A stretch of DNA of 64,000 nt from Nostoc sp. PCC 7524 (GTDB lineage Bacteria > Cyanobacteriota > Cyanobacteriia > Cyanobacteriales > Nostocaceae): NCBI RefSeq assembly GCF_000316645.1, contig NC_019684.1:1798001-1862000 (forward strand), written 5' to 3'. The position numbers and the translations under genes were made by a program. Below are positions 43,736 through 52,404 of the stretch, one piece after another. Position 1 is the stretch's first letter; every line of letters starts with the position of its first letter. A model generated the notes under the pieces. The model made no database searches. It worked only from the letters and a program-made list of their open reading frames with translations, and was not told where the DNA came from.

Positions 43736-45985
43736 ACTCTCCAATGTGAAATAAAAAATGCTGCCTTGACCATAATTTGATTCCACCCAAATTTTACCGC
43801 CATGCCGTTCTACAATTTTTCGGACTATGGTAAGTCCGGCTCCTGTACCACCACCATATTTATTTGGCCCGTGTAATCGTTTGAATATACGAAAAATTGA
43901 CTCAAAGTGTTTTTCGCGAATGCCAATGCCGTTGTCTTGTACGTAGAATGTGATTGGTCTTGGCAGAATGTCTAGATAACCAATTTCAATCCATTTATCG
44001 GCTTTATCGTTGTATTTAATGGCGTTAACAATTAAATTACTAAAGACTTCGCCAATCTGGATGCGATCGCACTCAACTGTCGGTAGTAGTCGAGGAATAC
44101 GAATTTCCACCCCTGACTCCTCAATGCGGGCGCTTAACATATCTAAAATACGATGCACTACATCATTTAAGTTAGTCGGCTGCATGGAAAGATCAGCTCT
44201 TCCCAACCGTGAAAAATGCAGCAGTGAATCAATTAAATCCTCCATGCGTTGCGTTAAACGAATCAGAGTCCTTAATTTTTCTTTGCCTTCTTCATTGAGG
44301 GTATCACCATAGTCTTCCATGAGGAAATTAGAGTAATTATGAATCCCCCGTAGTGGTTCTTTCAAATCGTGAGATGCAATGTAAGCAAAAGCATCCAATT
44401 CTTTATTGCTGCGTTCTAATTCAATATTTAATTGTGCTAGTTCATCCGCCTTGCGTAGCACAACCCCAATAATGGCATTTCTCAACTCCAGTGCTGCATT
44501 CACTTCATAAGACTGCCAAGGTAGTGACTTCAACAGTACCGTCTCTTTCCACAACTCAAAAGATTTACGGGGTGATAGACGCACACCACCATTTGACTGT
44601 ACTTCTACAGGTTTATGAGGATTACCGCCCCAATTGACAGTTCGCACTACCTCTGGACGAAACCATAAAACATAGTTTTTTTGAGTTTTAGAAATAGAAA
44701 GTGCAATTAAACCACTAGCTACATCTCGTAATTTTTCTGCATCTGGATAAACTGTTGCTAAGGAATCGGTGTAAAAAATTTCTTCATGGATGTTTTGATT
44801 AATCCACTCTACTAAATCATGAATATCTTCTTTTGTAGGAGTGTTACCAACAATAAAATATTGACCATTAAAACAAATGGCAGAACCCTCTGCATTAACT
44901 AAGTTAAGAATATTCGGTTTATATTTGATTAACCCGTCAATAAAATTATTTTCTACTGACATATATTCTACTAACTTGCTATGCACGGATTTAGCTTGAA
45001 TTTTTGCCTCTGCATATTCGCTCTCTTCTTTAGCACTCATCTCTACAGAAGTTATTTGCCCTAAGAATTCGCAAGCACTACGCATTTCATAAGGAATATA
45101 TTTCGGTGATTGATGATGGCAAGCAATTAACCCCCATAACTTCTTGTTTTTCATAATAGAAATGGACATAGAAGCCGTCACGCCCATATTCTGCATATAT
45201 TCAATATGTAATGGCGAGACACTCCGCAACACTGCTCCACTTAAATCTAAAGGTTGGTTATTTAAGGGGTTATTTGTAGGTAAAATCGCTGCTGGTTGAT
45301 AATTAGCATTTGGTATCAGTCTGAGCAAGTTTTCAGTATAGAGCTTTCTAGCTTGTGGCGGAATATCAGATGCCGGATAATGTAAACCTAAGTAGGATGT
45401 GAGATATTCGGGCTTTTCTTCAGCAATCACTTTACCGTGCCAATCTTCATCAAAGCGATAAACCATCACTCGATCAAAACCAGTAATCTTTTTCACCTCT
45501 TTAGCTAATATTTGACTAAGTTCAGTGACATTAACTGCGCTTTGAATTTTCAACATTGATAGCTTTACCAAGTGATAAAACTTGAAAAAAGCATTGTTTT
45601 TTTCAGATAAATTAGGTTCTAATTCTAAAATTAGAAAACCATTAGACCGATGAATTATAGCATCAAAGTTCACAAGATTTTCAGAAACTTTTATGCTGAA
45701 TTCAATAGGATTGATAATTGGTAAATCTTCATGTAATAAACAATCTTTCAATAAATTAATTTGTTCTGTTTCCAGCAAGCAGTCTAGACTTTGATTGAGT
45801 AATTGTGCTGGATGTATGCCCAGTAAATCAAAGGTATTATTGCTAACTTGTAAAATCGTCAATTCTGATTCTTCTAAGGCAAAAAGAACACCATGAGGCT
45901 GAATATAGCCAGGAATATGAATTGGCTCTTTATTACAGTTGCTGAGGTCAACCGGAAATGGAATTGTAATATCGTTAGTATTCAC
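43733..45985 (-). CDS. Bacteriophytochrome histidine kinase (CphB/AphB type)
   Basis: 750 residues from GTG 45985. PAS with IHIPGYIQPHG, GAF with PASDIPPQAR and RSVSPLHIEYMQNMG, PHY region, then a kinase (histidine in YIASHDLKEPLRGI, NLIVNAIKY, DNGIGI). The cysteine that carries phycocyanobilin in Cph1 is Leu259 here, while Cys17 in DLSNCNKEP sits where BphPs attach biliverdin. This matches Calothrix CphB and Anabaena AphB, which bind biliverdin. It is therefore a red/far-red sensor feeding the response regulator downstream. The start codon context is weak but needed to include Cys17. Confidence 0.92.
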   Translation of the reverse strand: MNTNDITIPFPVDLSNCNKEPIHIPGYIQPHGVLFALEESELTILQVSNNTFDLLGIHPAQLLNQSLDCLLETEQINLLKDCLLHEDLPIINPIEFSIKVSENLVNFDAIIHRSNGFLILELEPNLSEKNNAFFKFYHLVKLSMLKIQSAVNVTELSQILAKEVKKITGFDRVMVYRFDEDWHGKVIAEEKPEYLTSYLGLHYPASDIPPQARKLYTENLLRLIPNANYQPAAILPTNNPLNNQPLDLSGAVLRSVSPLHIEYMQNMGVTASMSISIMKNKKLWGLIACHHQSPKYIPYEMRSACEFLGQITSVEMSAKEESEYAEAKIQAKSVHSKLVEYMSVENNFIDGLIKYKPNILNLVNAEGSAICFNGQYFIVGNTPTKEDIHDLVEWINQNIHEEIFYTDSLATVYPDAEKLRDVASGLIALSISKTQKNYVLWFRPEVVRTVNWGGNPHKPVEVQSNGGVRLSPRKSFELWKETVLLKSLPWQSYEVNAALELRNAIIGVVLRKADELAQLNIELERSNKELDAFAYIASHDLKEPLRGIHNYSNFLMEDYGDTLNEEGKEKLRTLIRLTQRMEDLIDSLLHFSRLGRADLSMQPTNLNDVVHRILDMLSARIEESGVEIRIPRLLPTVECDRIQIGEVFSNLIVNAIKYNDKADKWIEIGYLDILPRPITFYVQDNGIGIREKHFESIFRIFKRLHGPNKYGGGTGAGLTIVRKIVERHGGKIWVESNYGQGSIFYFTLES

Positions 45986-46438
45986 CTTTCAGTCCTCATG
46001 CTGACTTTAATCTACCTGTAATATGACAGTCTATATTTGTGGGTCTAGCACTCCTGCTGATTTTAATTCACAACAGTTTACATTCTCAGCATAACAATTA
46101 GTGTAAATATGATTAATCATACCTGCACTCCTGAATCTTGTTTATGGCAATAAGTTAGTTTAAATTCTATTAAATCTCCTATTTTTATATGTAAATCTCC
46201 GTTTATGGCAATTTTTATAAAAATAAAGTTTTATTAAGATAAGTCAATTACACTGGTGATTTTTAAAAGATTGAATTAGAGCGTAGATATTTTAGCTGAT
46301 TAATACAACGTAAAATTATTTGGTCGGTCGCCTGATTCTATGAGGGAAGGTTGAATCTAGGCGATCGCTACTATTTTTACCTGTACTCATGAAAGCGGGT
46401 TAAAAACCTCAACTTCTATTCGCCTCTACCTACCCTAA
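45986..46438. other. Intergenic region, no gene seen
   Basis: 450 AT-rich bases with one HIP1-like GGCGATCGCT near 46360. It should hold the promoter of the phytochrome operon. No ORF, RNA or strong hairpin. Confidence 0.5.
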
Positions 46439-47341
46439 CTATTTCGCTCCTGACTCAAAGCTAATATTTTCCGACTGATATGTTGGTGGCTCGACATGAA
46501 TGACAATCCTCACCGGACTGAAGCGTGCTTCTATTTGGCGTTCTACTTCTTCAGTGATGCGATGAGCCGTTTCCACATCTGGCGCATCAACTATTAAGTG
46601 CATTTCCATAAAAACTTGACGGCCGAGAACACCCCGTGAGGCAATGTCATGACAGTTAATTACCCCAGGCACAGCAGTTGCAATGGCGTGTATTGCTTCC
46701 GGTGCGATCGCCATGTGATCCACAAGCCAAGGTAAATTTTCTTTTAAAACTGACCAACCACTCCAAAATACCAACAATGCCACCGGAAAAGCCAACACTA
46801 TATCTAGCCATTGATAACCTAACCAAACCCCTATCAAACCACCGATAACTGAGATTGTTACCCACACATCACTCATCGTATGGGTAGCATCAGCGATTAA
46901 AATTTGGCTACCTACCCGCTTACCGACACTACGTTCATAAAAGGCGACAAAGATATTCACACCCAAAACAATTAGCAATAACCACAACTCAGGCGGTGAA
47001 ATTCTCACAGGTTCACCACCTTTAAGAATGCGCTCAATCGCACCTTGGAGAATTTCAAAACAAGCAATTCCCAAAAACGCCGCGATTCCCAAAGCTCCCA
47101 CAGCTTCAAACTTGTGGTGTCCATAAGGATGCTCGCGATCGGGATATGGCGAAGAAAACCTACTGGCAACTAATCCTAAAATATTGTTGGCGCTATCTGT
47201 CACGCTATGCAAAGCATCAGCCAACAAGCTCAGAGAACCTGTCATGTACCCTACAAATGCTTTTAGTCCCATCACCAACAAGTTGAGCAGTAGGGTAATG
47301 ATTAAAACCTTTCTTACTTCAGCACGGTTATCGTAGGTCAT
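46439..47341 (-). CDS. Cation diffusion facilitator (CDF) transporter
   Basis: 300 residues with six membrane spans. The transport site residues are LLADALHSVTDSANN in span 2 and ILIADATHTMSDV in span 5; HPYGHHKFE lies in the loop after span 2. The C-terminal ~85 residues are the cytoplasmic ferredoxin-like domain with HIVDAPDVETAH-type residues. It exports divalent metals (Zn, Fe, Co or Mn) by proton exchange. The DxxxD signature resembles Mn/Fe types but is not decisive. Monocistronic. Confidence 0.9.
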   Translation of the reverse strand: MTYDNRAEVRKVLIITLLLNLLVMGLKAFVGYMTGSLSLLADALHSVTDSANNILGLVASRFSSPYPDREHPYGHHKFEAVGALGIAAFLGIACFEILQGAIERILKGGEPVRISPPELWLLLIVLGVNIFVAFYERSVGKRVGSQILIADATHTMSDVWVTISVIGGLIGVWLGYQWLDIVLAFPVALLVFWSGWSVLKENLPWLVDHMAIAPEAIHAIATAVPGVINCHDIASRGVLGRQVFMEMHLIVDAPDVETAHRITEEVERQIEARFSPVRIVIHVEPPTYQSENISFESGAK

Positions 47342-47707
47342 AGATAATTTTAATACTCTCTTCTATGACTTCTAAGTGTACTTCTAATGTAAAGGTTTAA
47401 ATACAAGACAAATGTGTCAAAGTCTTACACAGTAAAGATTAGATATCGCTATAGGTATATAGAATATCCCAAATTTATTGAGATTAATTTTAAATTAAAA
47501 TTGCTACAACCTAGATAAATCTTGGTAAGAATATAGGAGATAAAAGCATATTTTTAGCATTAATAGGCAAGATATTTTATGAATTTTTCTTGTCTCTGCA
47601 CGGAAACAAAGCCAGAGAAATTCCGCCTCTGTCAAAATTATGCGTTTGGGCTTGAGTGTCTATTCCAGTAACATAGGTAATTATTAATCAGGTTTCATCA
47701 ATAGCCT
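47342..47707. other. Divergent intergenic region
   Basis: 365 bp between the CDF gene (leftward) and the gene at 47708 (rightward). AT-rich with no ORF of interest; promoters for both are expected but no clear boxes are visible. Confidence 0.4.
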
Positions 47708-48055
47708 ATGTCTTCCACGCCTATGACGCTGAACCTAGTTGAAGGTTCTGTGTCTTTCAGTTTTTCCCCCCAAGCAGCACAGGAATTAAAAGCCGCGATC
47801 GCTCAACTGATGGAACGCCTCAAAGCGGTGGCTGCAAAACCTACTTCTGGCAAAGCCTCTCCGCAACCACCATTAGAATATCGTCACACTGGCGAGGTAT
47901 TTTTAGAAATTTTCTGCAACCCTAATATCTGGCCTACCCCTTTTGCTGCCAAAGTATTACTTACCGTGCGTGATCTCAACATCCGTTTAACTACAGAAGC
48001 TGAATTGACGCGGGTGATTGAAGACGTTAACCAATATTTAGAGCAAGTGGGATAA
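47708..48055 (+). CDS. Conserved hypothetical protein
   Basis: 115 residues, soluble. The first 40 residues (LNLVEGSVSFSFSPQAAQEL) are followed by a Lys/Ala/Pro linker and a compact C-terminal half (EYRHTGEVFLEIFCNPNIWP ... ELTRVIEDVNQYLEQVG). I believe it is conserved in cyanobacteria but know no function. A GC-rich hairpin follows 18 bp after the stop and probably ends the transcript. Confidence 0.65.
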   Translation: MSSTPMTLNLVEGSVSFSFSPQAAQELKAAIAQLMERLKAVAAKPTSGKASPQPPLEYRHTGEVFLEIFCNPNIWPTPFAAKVLLTVRDLNIRLTTEAELTRVIEDVNQYLEQVG

Positions 48056-48072
48056 AGGTTCAAAAATAAATT

Positions 48073-48106
48073 ACCGGAGCAGTTGTTTAGGTTAAACTGC
48101 TCCGGT
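48073..48106 (+). terminator. Hairpin after the hypothetical gene
   Basis: ACCGGAGCAGTT (48073-48084) and AACTGCTCCGGT (48095-48106) form a perfect 12-bp stem with a 10-base loop. No T-run follows, so it may be a transcript-end stabiliser instead. Confidence 0.6.
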
Positions 48107-48482
48107 CGTGAATTTACATAGAATACTTAAAGCTAAAACACCGGATCTATACAAAAACTTTTTTCTATTGGTTTTTTTATCTGAAAAGCTTTACAAATCA
48201 GACTTAAAAACTTTATGGTCAATGGGAAATCAGAGATTCTAGAGCGGGAAAAAACTATCAAAACCAGAGAATATCCCCTCAGCTTAGACAATCAACCTAT
48301 CGTTTTTAAATCCAGTCAACCAAAATCAGATCCCAATCATGCAAATCACCCTTCGCTGGCGTAACGTCCCACAGGGAAGTTTACATGGGAAGAAGCCTCT
48401 GCATTTGCGGGATCAGGCTACAGACTTCTCTTGGGGATGCAGTGGCTCCAAAATCTGAAATCAACCATTGAATCATCTTGAA
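48107..48482. other. Intergenic region with a doubtful small frame
   Basis: 375 bp. A 49-codon frame at 48215-48364 (plus) has no ribosome site and a composition that is not convincing. Nothing else is seen. Confidence 0.4.
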
Positions 48483-48719
48483 TTAGTCATTATCCCATTG
48501 TTCACGACCGATGAGGTCGCCAATGCGATCGCGTAACAAGAAATCGCACTTCTCCAACTCACATTCCACACAAACCCACTCTCTCGCCGGAATGTATTGA
48601 CAGAGTGTATATATTGGCTGCTGTCGGCTAACCATTCCTTTTTGTACCAGTCGGCGTGCTTCGTCCTGAATTACATCTAGAGAATAGTAATTTAAAGATG
48701 GCACCGTATTCACACTCAT
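48483..48719 (-). CDS. DUF4327 family protein
   Basis: 78 residues. The end, QPIYTLCQYIPAREWVCVEC followed by DRIGDLIGREQW, is the highly conserved core of cyanobacterial DUF4327. The conserved cysteines in CQY and ECELEKC could form a disulfide or bind metal, but the role is unknown. The stand-alone gene has its upstream region in the long gap that follows. Confidence 0.88.
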   Translation of the reverse strand: MSVNTVPSLNYYSLDVIQDEARRLVQKGMVSRQQPIYTLCQYIPAREWVCVECELEKCDFLLRDRIGDLIGREQWDND

Positions 48720-49675
48720 GGTTTTTACTCACAAAATTTACACGTAAATAGTGTTCCCACTAATTATGGGGAACAAACATAACAGGGATGAGACTTGCGC
48801 TTAGGTTTTTGTAGTTTGCTATACGGAACTTATTTCATTTTGACGCTACACACCCTAAAATTATGTAAATAAATGTTAAAAATGTCAAGTTTTCCTGACA
48901 TTAGGGACATAGTGTAGTATTTTCAACCGAGGAGAAAATTCATTGTGGATGCCAAAGCCCTTAAGCTGAAGCTGTTGGAAGCTTTAAGCACAATTGGGTA
49001 GGCGAGAAGAACAGTTCATAAAGCACATACCTAAAACACAAAATCATCACAGTAGAACTATCTCTAGAAATATGGAGATTTATTCATGGCTGAACCAAAT
49101 CGTAATTTCTAGCAAACGCAAATTTATCAACGGTTGCAGATGTTTTCAAGTTAAGGGCTACCGTACATTAGGAAGACTAGGAAGTTGGCATAAGTTAATC
49201 ATTTCTTTTAAAAACCGTGTTGCTGACTAACTGATTCGGAGAAATAATCATCTGTCACAGGTTGAAACCAGATGTTTCTAGAGTAACAGTAGCTAAATCA
49301 AGGCATATCCAACTTGAGAAGTACCTGGGAAGCGTTCAATGTTGCGATTACGACTTAAGTCATCATTCCATAACATCTATTTACGTAAGTAAATGTCAGC
49401 ATAATTATGAAGTTTTATTGAATTAGTGGTTTTTGCTGTCAGTGAAGTTATCAGGAGGTAAATTTGTTACCGAATCGTAACATTTTTATCCACCCAAGCT
49501 TTAGGGGTTCTCACCCCTAATATTAGTTATGGGGCATCAGCTAGAAGACTTTCCTCATTTCTCTCCACTCCCCACTCCCTACATAGAAACAGACGCGAGC
49601 TAGTCACGTCTGTTAAATGGTTGGCGGATTATGCGGAGATTAATTGTTCTCTGGGGACATTGTGGCAGAGGTTAC
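48720..49675. other. Near-gene-free kilobase with palindrome
   Basis: About 955 bp, the longest gap in the window. It contains an 18-codon frame from GTG 48944 preceded by GAGGAG, a doubtful 78-codon frame at 48994-49230, a perfect palindrome TGTTAC-CGAATC-GTAACA at 49465-49482 just after CAGGAGG, and an AACAGACG..CGTCTGTT hairpin at 49588-49614 that may end rbfA. No known RNA family is recognised. It may hide a non-coding RNA or a decayed gene. Confidence 0.5.
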
Positions 49676-50071
49676 TTATTCTGAAAGTTGTTCATCACTG
49701 TTATCCGTAGTATCGTGCCGCTCATCCTGGAGTTTGTTTAATAGTGATAACACTTTAGTTCCTCGCTCAATAGAACGATCTTCGATAAAAATCACTTCAG
49801 GAGTGCGACGTAACCGTACTCGCGCCCCTAGTTCGCTACGGACAAAACCTGTGGCTGATTTCAGTCCAGCCATTGTTTCGGCCTTGGCTTCCTCTGTACC
49901 ATATATACTGACGTAGATTTTGGCGTGTTGGAGATCCCCAGAAACATCAACGTCAGTTACACTAACCATTCCTGTACCAACACGATCATCCTTAATCCCA
50001 TGAATCAGCATTTGGCTAACTTCCCGCTTAATCAATTCGGCAACACGGGAAACGCGGCGATTTGTAGCCAT
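49676..50071 (-). CDS. rbfA: Ribosome-binding factor A
   Basis: 131 residues. [18 protein letters not shown], the KH-like core [20 protein letters not shown], and [19 protein letters not shown] are the family pattern. It binds 16S helix 1 and helps finish the 30S subunit, with a role in cold adaptation. An acidic C-terminal tail ([16 protein letters not shown]) is longer than in E. coli. The DUF751 gene lies 120 bp upstream on the same strand. Confidence 0.94.
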   Translation of the reverse strand: MATNRRVSRVAELIKREVSQMLIHGIKDDRVGTGMVSVTDVDVSGDLQHAKIYVSIYGTEEAKAETMAGLKSATGFVRSELGARVRLRRTPEVIFIEDRSIERGTKVLSLLNKLQDERHDTTDNSDEQLSE

Positions 50072-50191
50072 ATAAATCCTACCTCCCCACAGAGGTTAGA
50101 TAACAACAATTAATTTTGGTTGGAGAGGACAGCACTTGAGGCTCATATCACAAACCCTGTCCTTGAGACCAAGCCACAGTATAGTCTTAAT

Positions 50192-50398
50192 CTAGATTGT
50201 ACTCAAGCCCAACATTGCCCGTAAAGTAAACGTGACGAATGCCAAGCCCCCGATCGCTAAACCCAAAACAGCAACTAAGGTTACTGGACGTTTTAATAGT
50301 GGGAATAGTGGCTCAAAGGTGTTGAGCATAATACCTAATACGATAGTAATCAAGTAGCGGGGGTAGCGAAAAACGTTATCCCAAAATCCGTCAAACAT
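50192..50398 (-). CDS. DUF751/Ycf33-like membrane protein
   Basis: 68 residues with two spans (RYPRYLITIVLGIMLNTFEP and VTLVAVLGLAIGGLAFVTFTL). FWDNVFRYPRYLI fits DUF751, the family of the algal plastid protein Ycf33. Function unknown. It lies directly upstream of rbfA, an arrangement I recall from other cyanobacteria. Confidence 0.85.
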   Translation of the reverse strand: MFDGFWDNVFRYPRYLITIVLGIMLNTFEPLFPLLKRPVTLVAVLGLAIGGLAFVTFTLRAMLGLSTI

Positions 50399-50689
50399 TT
50401 TAATTGAGACTGCCTTGTTATAGACTAAACGTTTGTTTTGATCAGCTTTATCCCCCTTATTGTAATCTATACTGCTGTAAATCTACGCAATTATCTAAAA
50501 TATGCTGCGTTTGTTATATTCTGAGAATTCAGCACTCAATCGTCAAAATTCAGAATTTCTCTGAGTTTGGTATCACTAGCATATTCATCAATTGAATTTT
50601 TTCCAGATTCTTGAATTATTCTGACTCATGTATTCTATATTTTGAATTCTGACGTTATATTTAGTAGCCTATAGGTAATTTTTAGTGCA

Positions 50690-51523
50690 ATGGTAAGTCA
50701 AGTCCCTAACAAAACTTGCCCCCGTCCCTTTTTAAAGTGGGCTGGGGGTAAAAGTAGATTAATTCCTCAATATATTCGTTATTTACCCAAAGGTTATCAG
50801 ACTTACTATGAGCCATTCCTCGGTGGTGGCGCTTTGTTTTTTCATTTGCAACCCATCAAGGCTAGATTAACTGATATCAATGCTGAATTAATTACAACTT
50901 ATCGCTGTGTTCGGGATCATGTTGAGGAATTAATTTGTCTTTTACAAGAGCATAAAACTCAACATAATAGAGATTACTATTACTACATCAGGGCTAATCC
51001 TAGTAATAATGATTTAGAACAAGCGGCTAGATTTATTTATTTAAATAAGACTTGTTACAATGGGCTATATCGAGTAAATTCTCAAGGGAAATTTAACGTA
51101 CCTTTAGGCAGATATAAAAACCCTAATATTTGTCCAGAAGGTTTACTGCGAGCCGCTTCTGTAGCACTGGCAACATCAGAGATTAAACAAGCAGATTTTA
51201 CAGATATCCTCAATTATGCCACTAGCAGTGATGATTTTGTTTTTTGTGATCCGCCTTATCATCCCATAAGTAATACCAGTTATTTTACTGGTTACAGCCA
51301 AAATTCTTTTAGTGAGAAAGACCAAGAACGCTTGCGGAATACTTGCGCCGAATTAGCTAGCCGTGGTGTCAAAGTAGTGGTATGTAATTCTGATTCTGAA
51401 TTTATTATAAAATTATATAAACAAATTAATTTTAATATTTATTCAATAGAAGCCGCACGTTCAATTAATTCTAATACTCAAAAAAGAGGGATGATTAAAG
51501 AATTATTAATTACGTCATATTAA
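50690..51523 (+). CDS. Dam-type DNA adenine methyltransferase (D12 class)
   Basis: 277 residues. The SAM-binding motifs FLKWAGGKSRL and YYEPFLGGGALFFHL, and catalytic DPPY in FVFCDPPYHPIS, place it in the D12 (alpha) class of N6-adenine methylases. Family members such as Dam and DpnM usually modify GATC; that target is inferred. The gene converges on the nuclease-like gene at 51524; the stops abut. A restriction-modification pair is possible. ATG 50690 is the only reasonable start. Confidence 0.9.
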   Translation: MVSQVPNKTCPRPFLKWAGGKSRLIPQYIRYLPKGYQTYYEPFLGGGALFFHLQPIKARLTDINAELITTYRCVRDHVEELICLLQEHKTQHNRDYYYYIRANPSNNDLEQAARFIYLNKTCYNGLYRVNSQGKFNVPLGRYKNPNICPEGLLRAASVALATSEIKQADFTDILNYATSSDDFVFCDPPYHPISNTSYFTGYSQNSFSEKDQERLRNTCAELASRGVKVVVCNSDSEFIIKLYKQINFNIYSIEAARSINSNTQKRGMIKELLITSY

Positions 51524-51997
51524 CTAAAAATTTTTATTAGCCCAGGCAATAAATCTATCTAGAGTATGCACCGCTAATAAGTTATGATTACAATTAACTT
51601 GTTGTTTTAACCATTTAATTGCGCCTTCTCTCATGCCTTCACCTCCAATCACAACAATCGTTGGGGCTGGATAGTATTCTTGAATATTCAAGTTTAAATA
51701 AGGAAACTTTTCATCCACAGAACCACCACTTTCTTGCCATTTACATTCAATAATTAATCCCGCAGAACTGACAGGCAAACCTACCACATAGAAGTCAACT
51801 TTTAGAGATGTTTCATAAATGCCATTACCAATATAAACTTGTTTGGCGTAGCGTTTTTTTAATAAGCTAGCATTGAGTAAATATTCTGCGGTGACATGAT
51901 CACCGACTTGAAAATATTCATAAGCAGTTAATACCGCATCAACATTACTTTCTAAAATCTTGCCTGACTGATTTGCTCGTGCGCCTGGAGTCTTCAT
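51524..51997 (-). CDS. PD-(D/E)XK nuclease-like protein
   Basis: 157 residues from ATG 51997. The putative active site is spread over the segments IYETSLKVDFYVVGLP and AGLIIECKWQ: D..(E)CK with Lys after a hydrophobic strand. QSGKILESNVDAVL near the N-terminus resembles the helix before the core in restriction enzymes. The product is short but plausible as a type II enzyme. It ends exactly where the methylase gene ends on the other strand. The link to a GATC system is inference from that position. Confidence 0.65.
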   Translation of the reverse strand: MKTPGARANQSGKILESNVDAVLTAYEYFQVGDHVTAEYLLNASLLKKRYAKQVYIGNGIYETSLKVDFYVVGLPVSSAGLIIECKWQESGGSVDEKFPYLNLNIQEYYPAPTIVVIGGEGMREGAIKWLKQQVNCNHNLLAVHTLDRFIAWANKNF

Positions 51998-52006
51998 GAT
52001 CCGCAA

Positions 52007-52404
52007 TCCCTTGACAAAAATCCCACTGATTCTAGGATTTCACGGAAGCGATCGCAAATCGACAATTACTTAATATGAATTTTTAATACAGCAGAATTTA
52101 GAAGTCAGAAGTCAAACAAGTTGTTTTTCACTAATTCAAACACTGCTGTAGATTTATCGCCTAAATTAGTACAATGGTACTAAAAAATGAGCATAAAAAT
52201 GTTAGAAAATTATGTCATTTATTGATAACAATTTCTGTATCTCAGGAGCAGAACACTAATTAAATATATAGGAATCATATTTGATTTTTGTGGGCGGCGC
52301 ATAAAAATGTCAGTACACCTGATACTCTTTCCTTTCTGTCACCTGTCACCTGTCACCTGCCACCTGTCACCTGTCACCTGTCACCTACCTACACAAATAA
52401 TCTT
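52007..52404. other. Repeat-containing intergenic region
   Basis: 400 bp. It holds a copy of the TATAGGAATCATATTT motif (52270-52290, also at ~32350) and a seven-unit CACCTGT array at 52340-52388, followed closely by the 3' end of the HetZ-related gene. No gene is seen. Confidence 0.6.
52340..52388. repeat. CACCTGT array, seven units
   Basis: Seven consecutive 7-base units, CACCTGT with one CACCTGC and a final CACCTAC. Same heptamer as at 13225-13244 and 16708-16737. Confidence 0.9.

Noticed and set aside
48215..48364. 49-codon plus frame
   Set aside because: No ribosome site and composition not protein-like enough to support a gene.
48994..49230. 78-codon plus frame in the long gap
   Set aside because: No start signal and a random-looking product rich in Lys, Arg and Ser.
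52340..52388. CACCTGT array considered as a CRISPR
   Set aside because: Units are 7 bp with no spacers; this is a short tandem repeat. No CRISPR array was found anywhere in the window.
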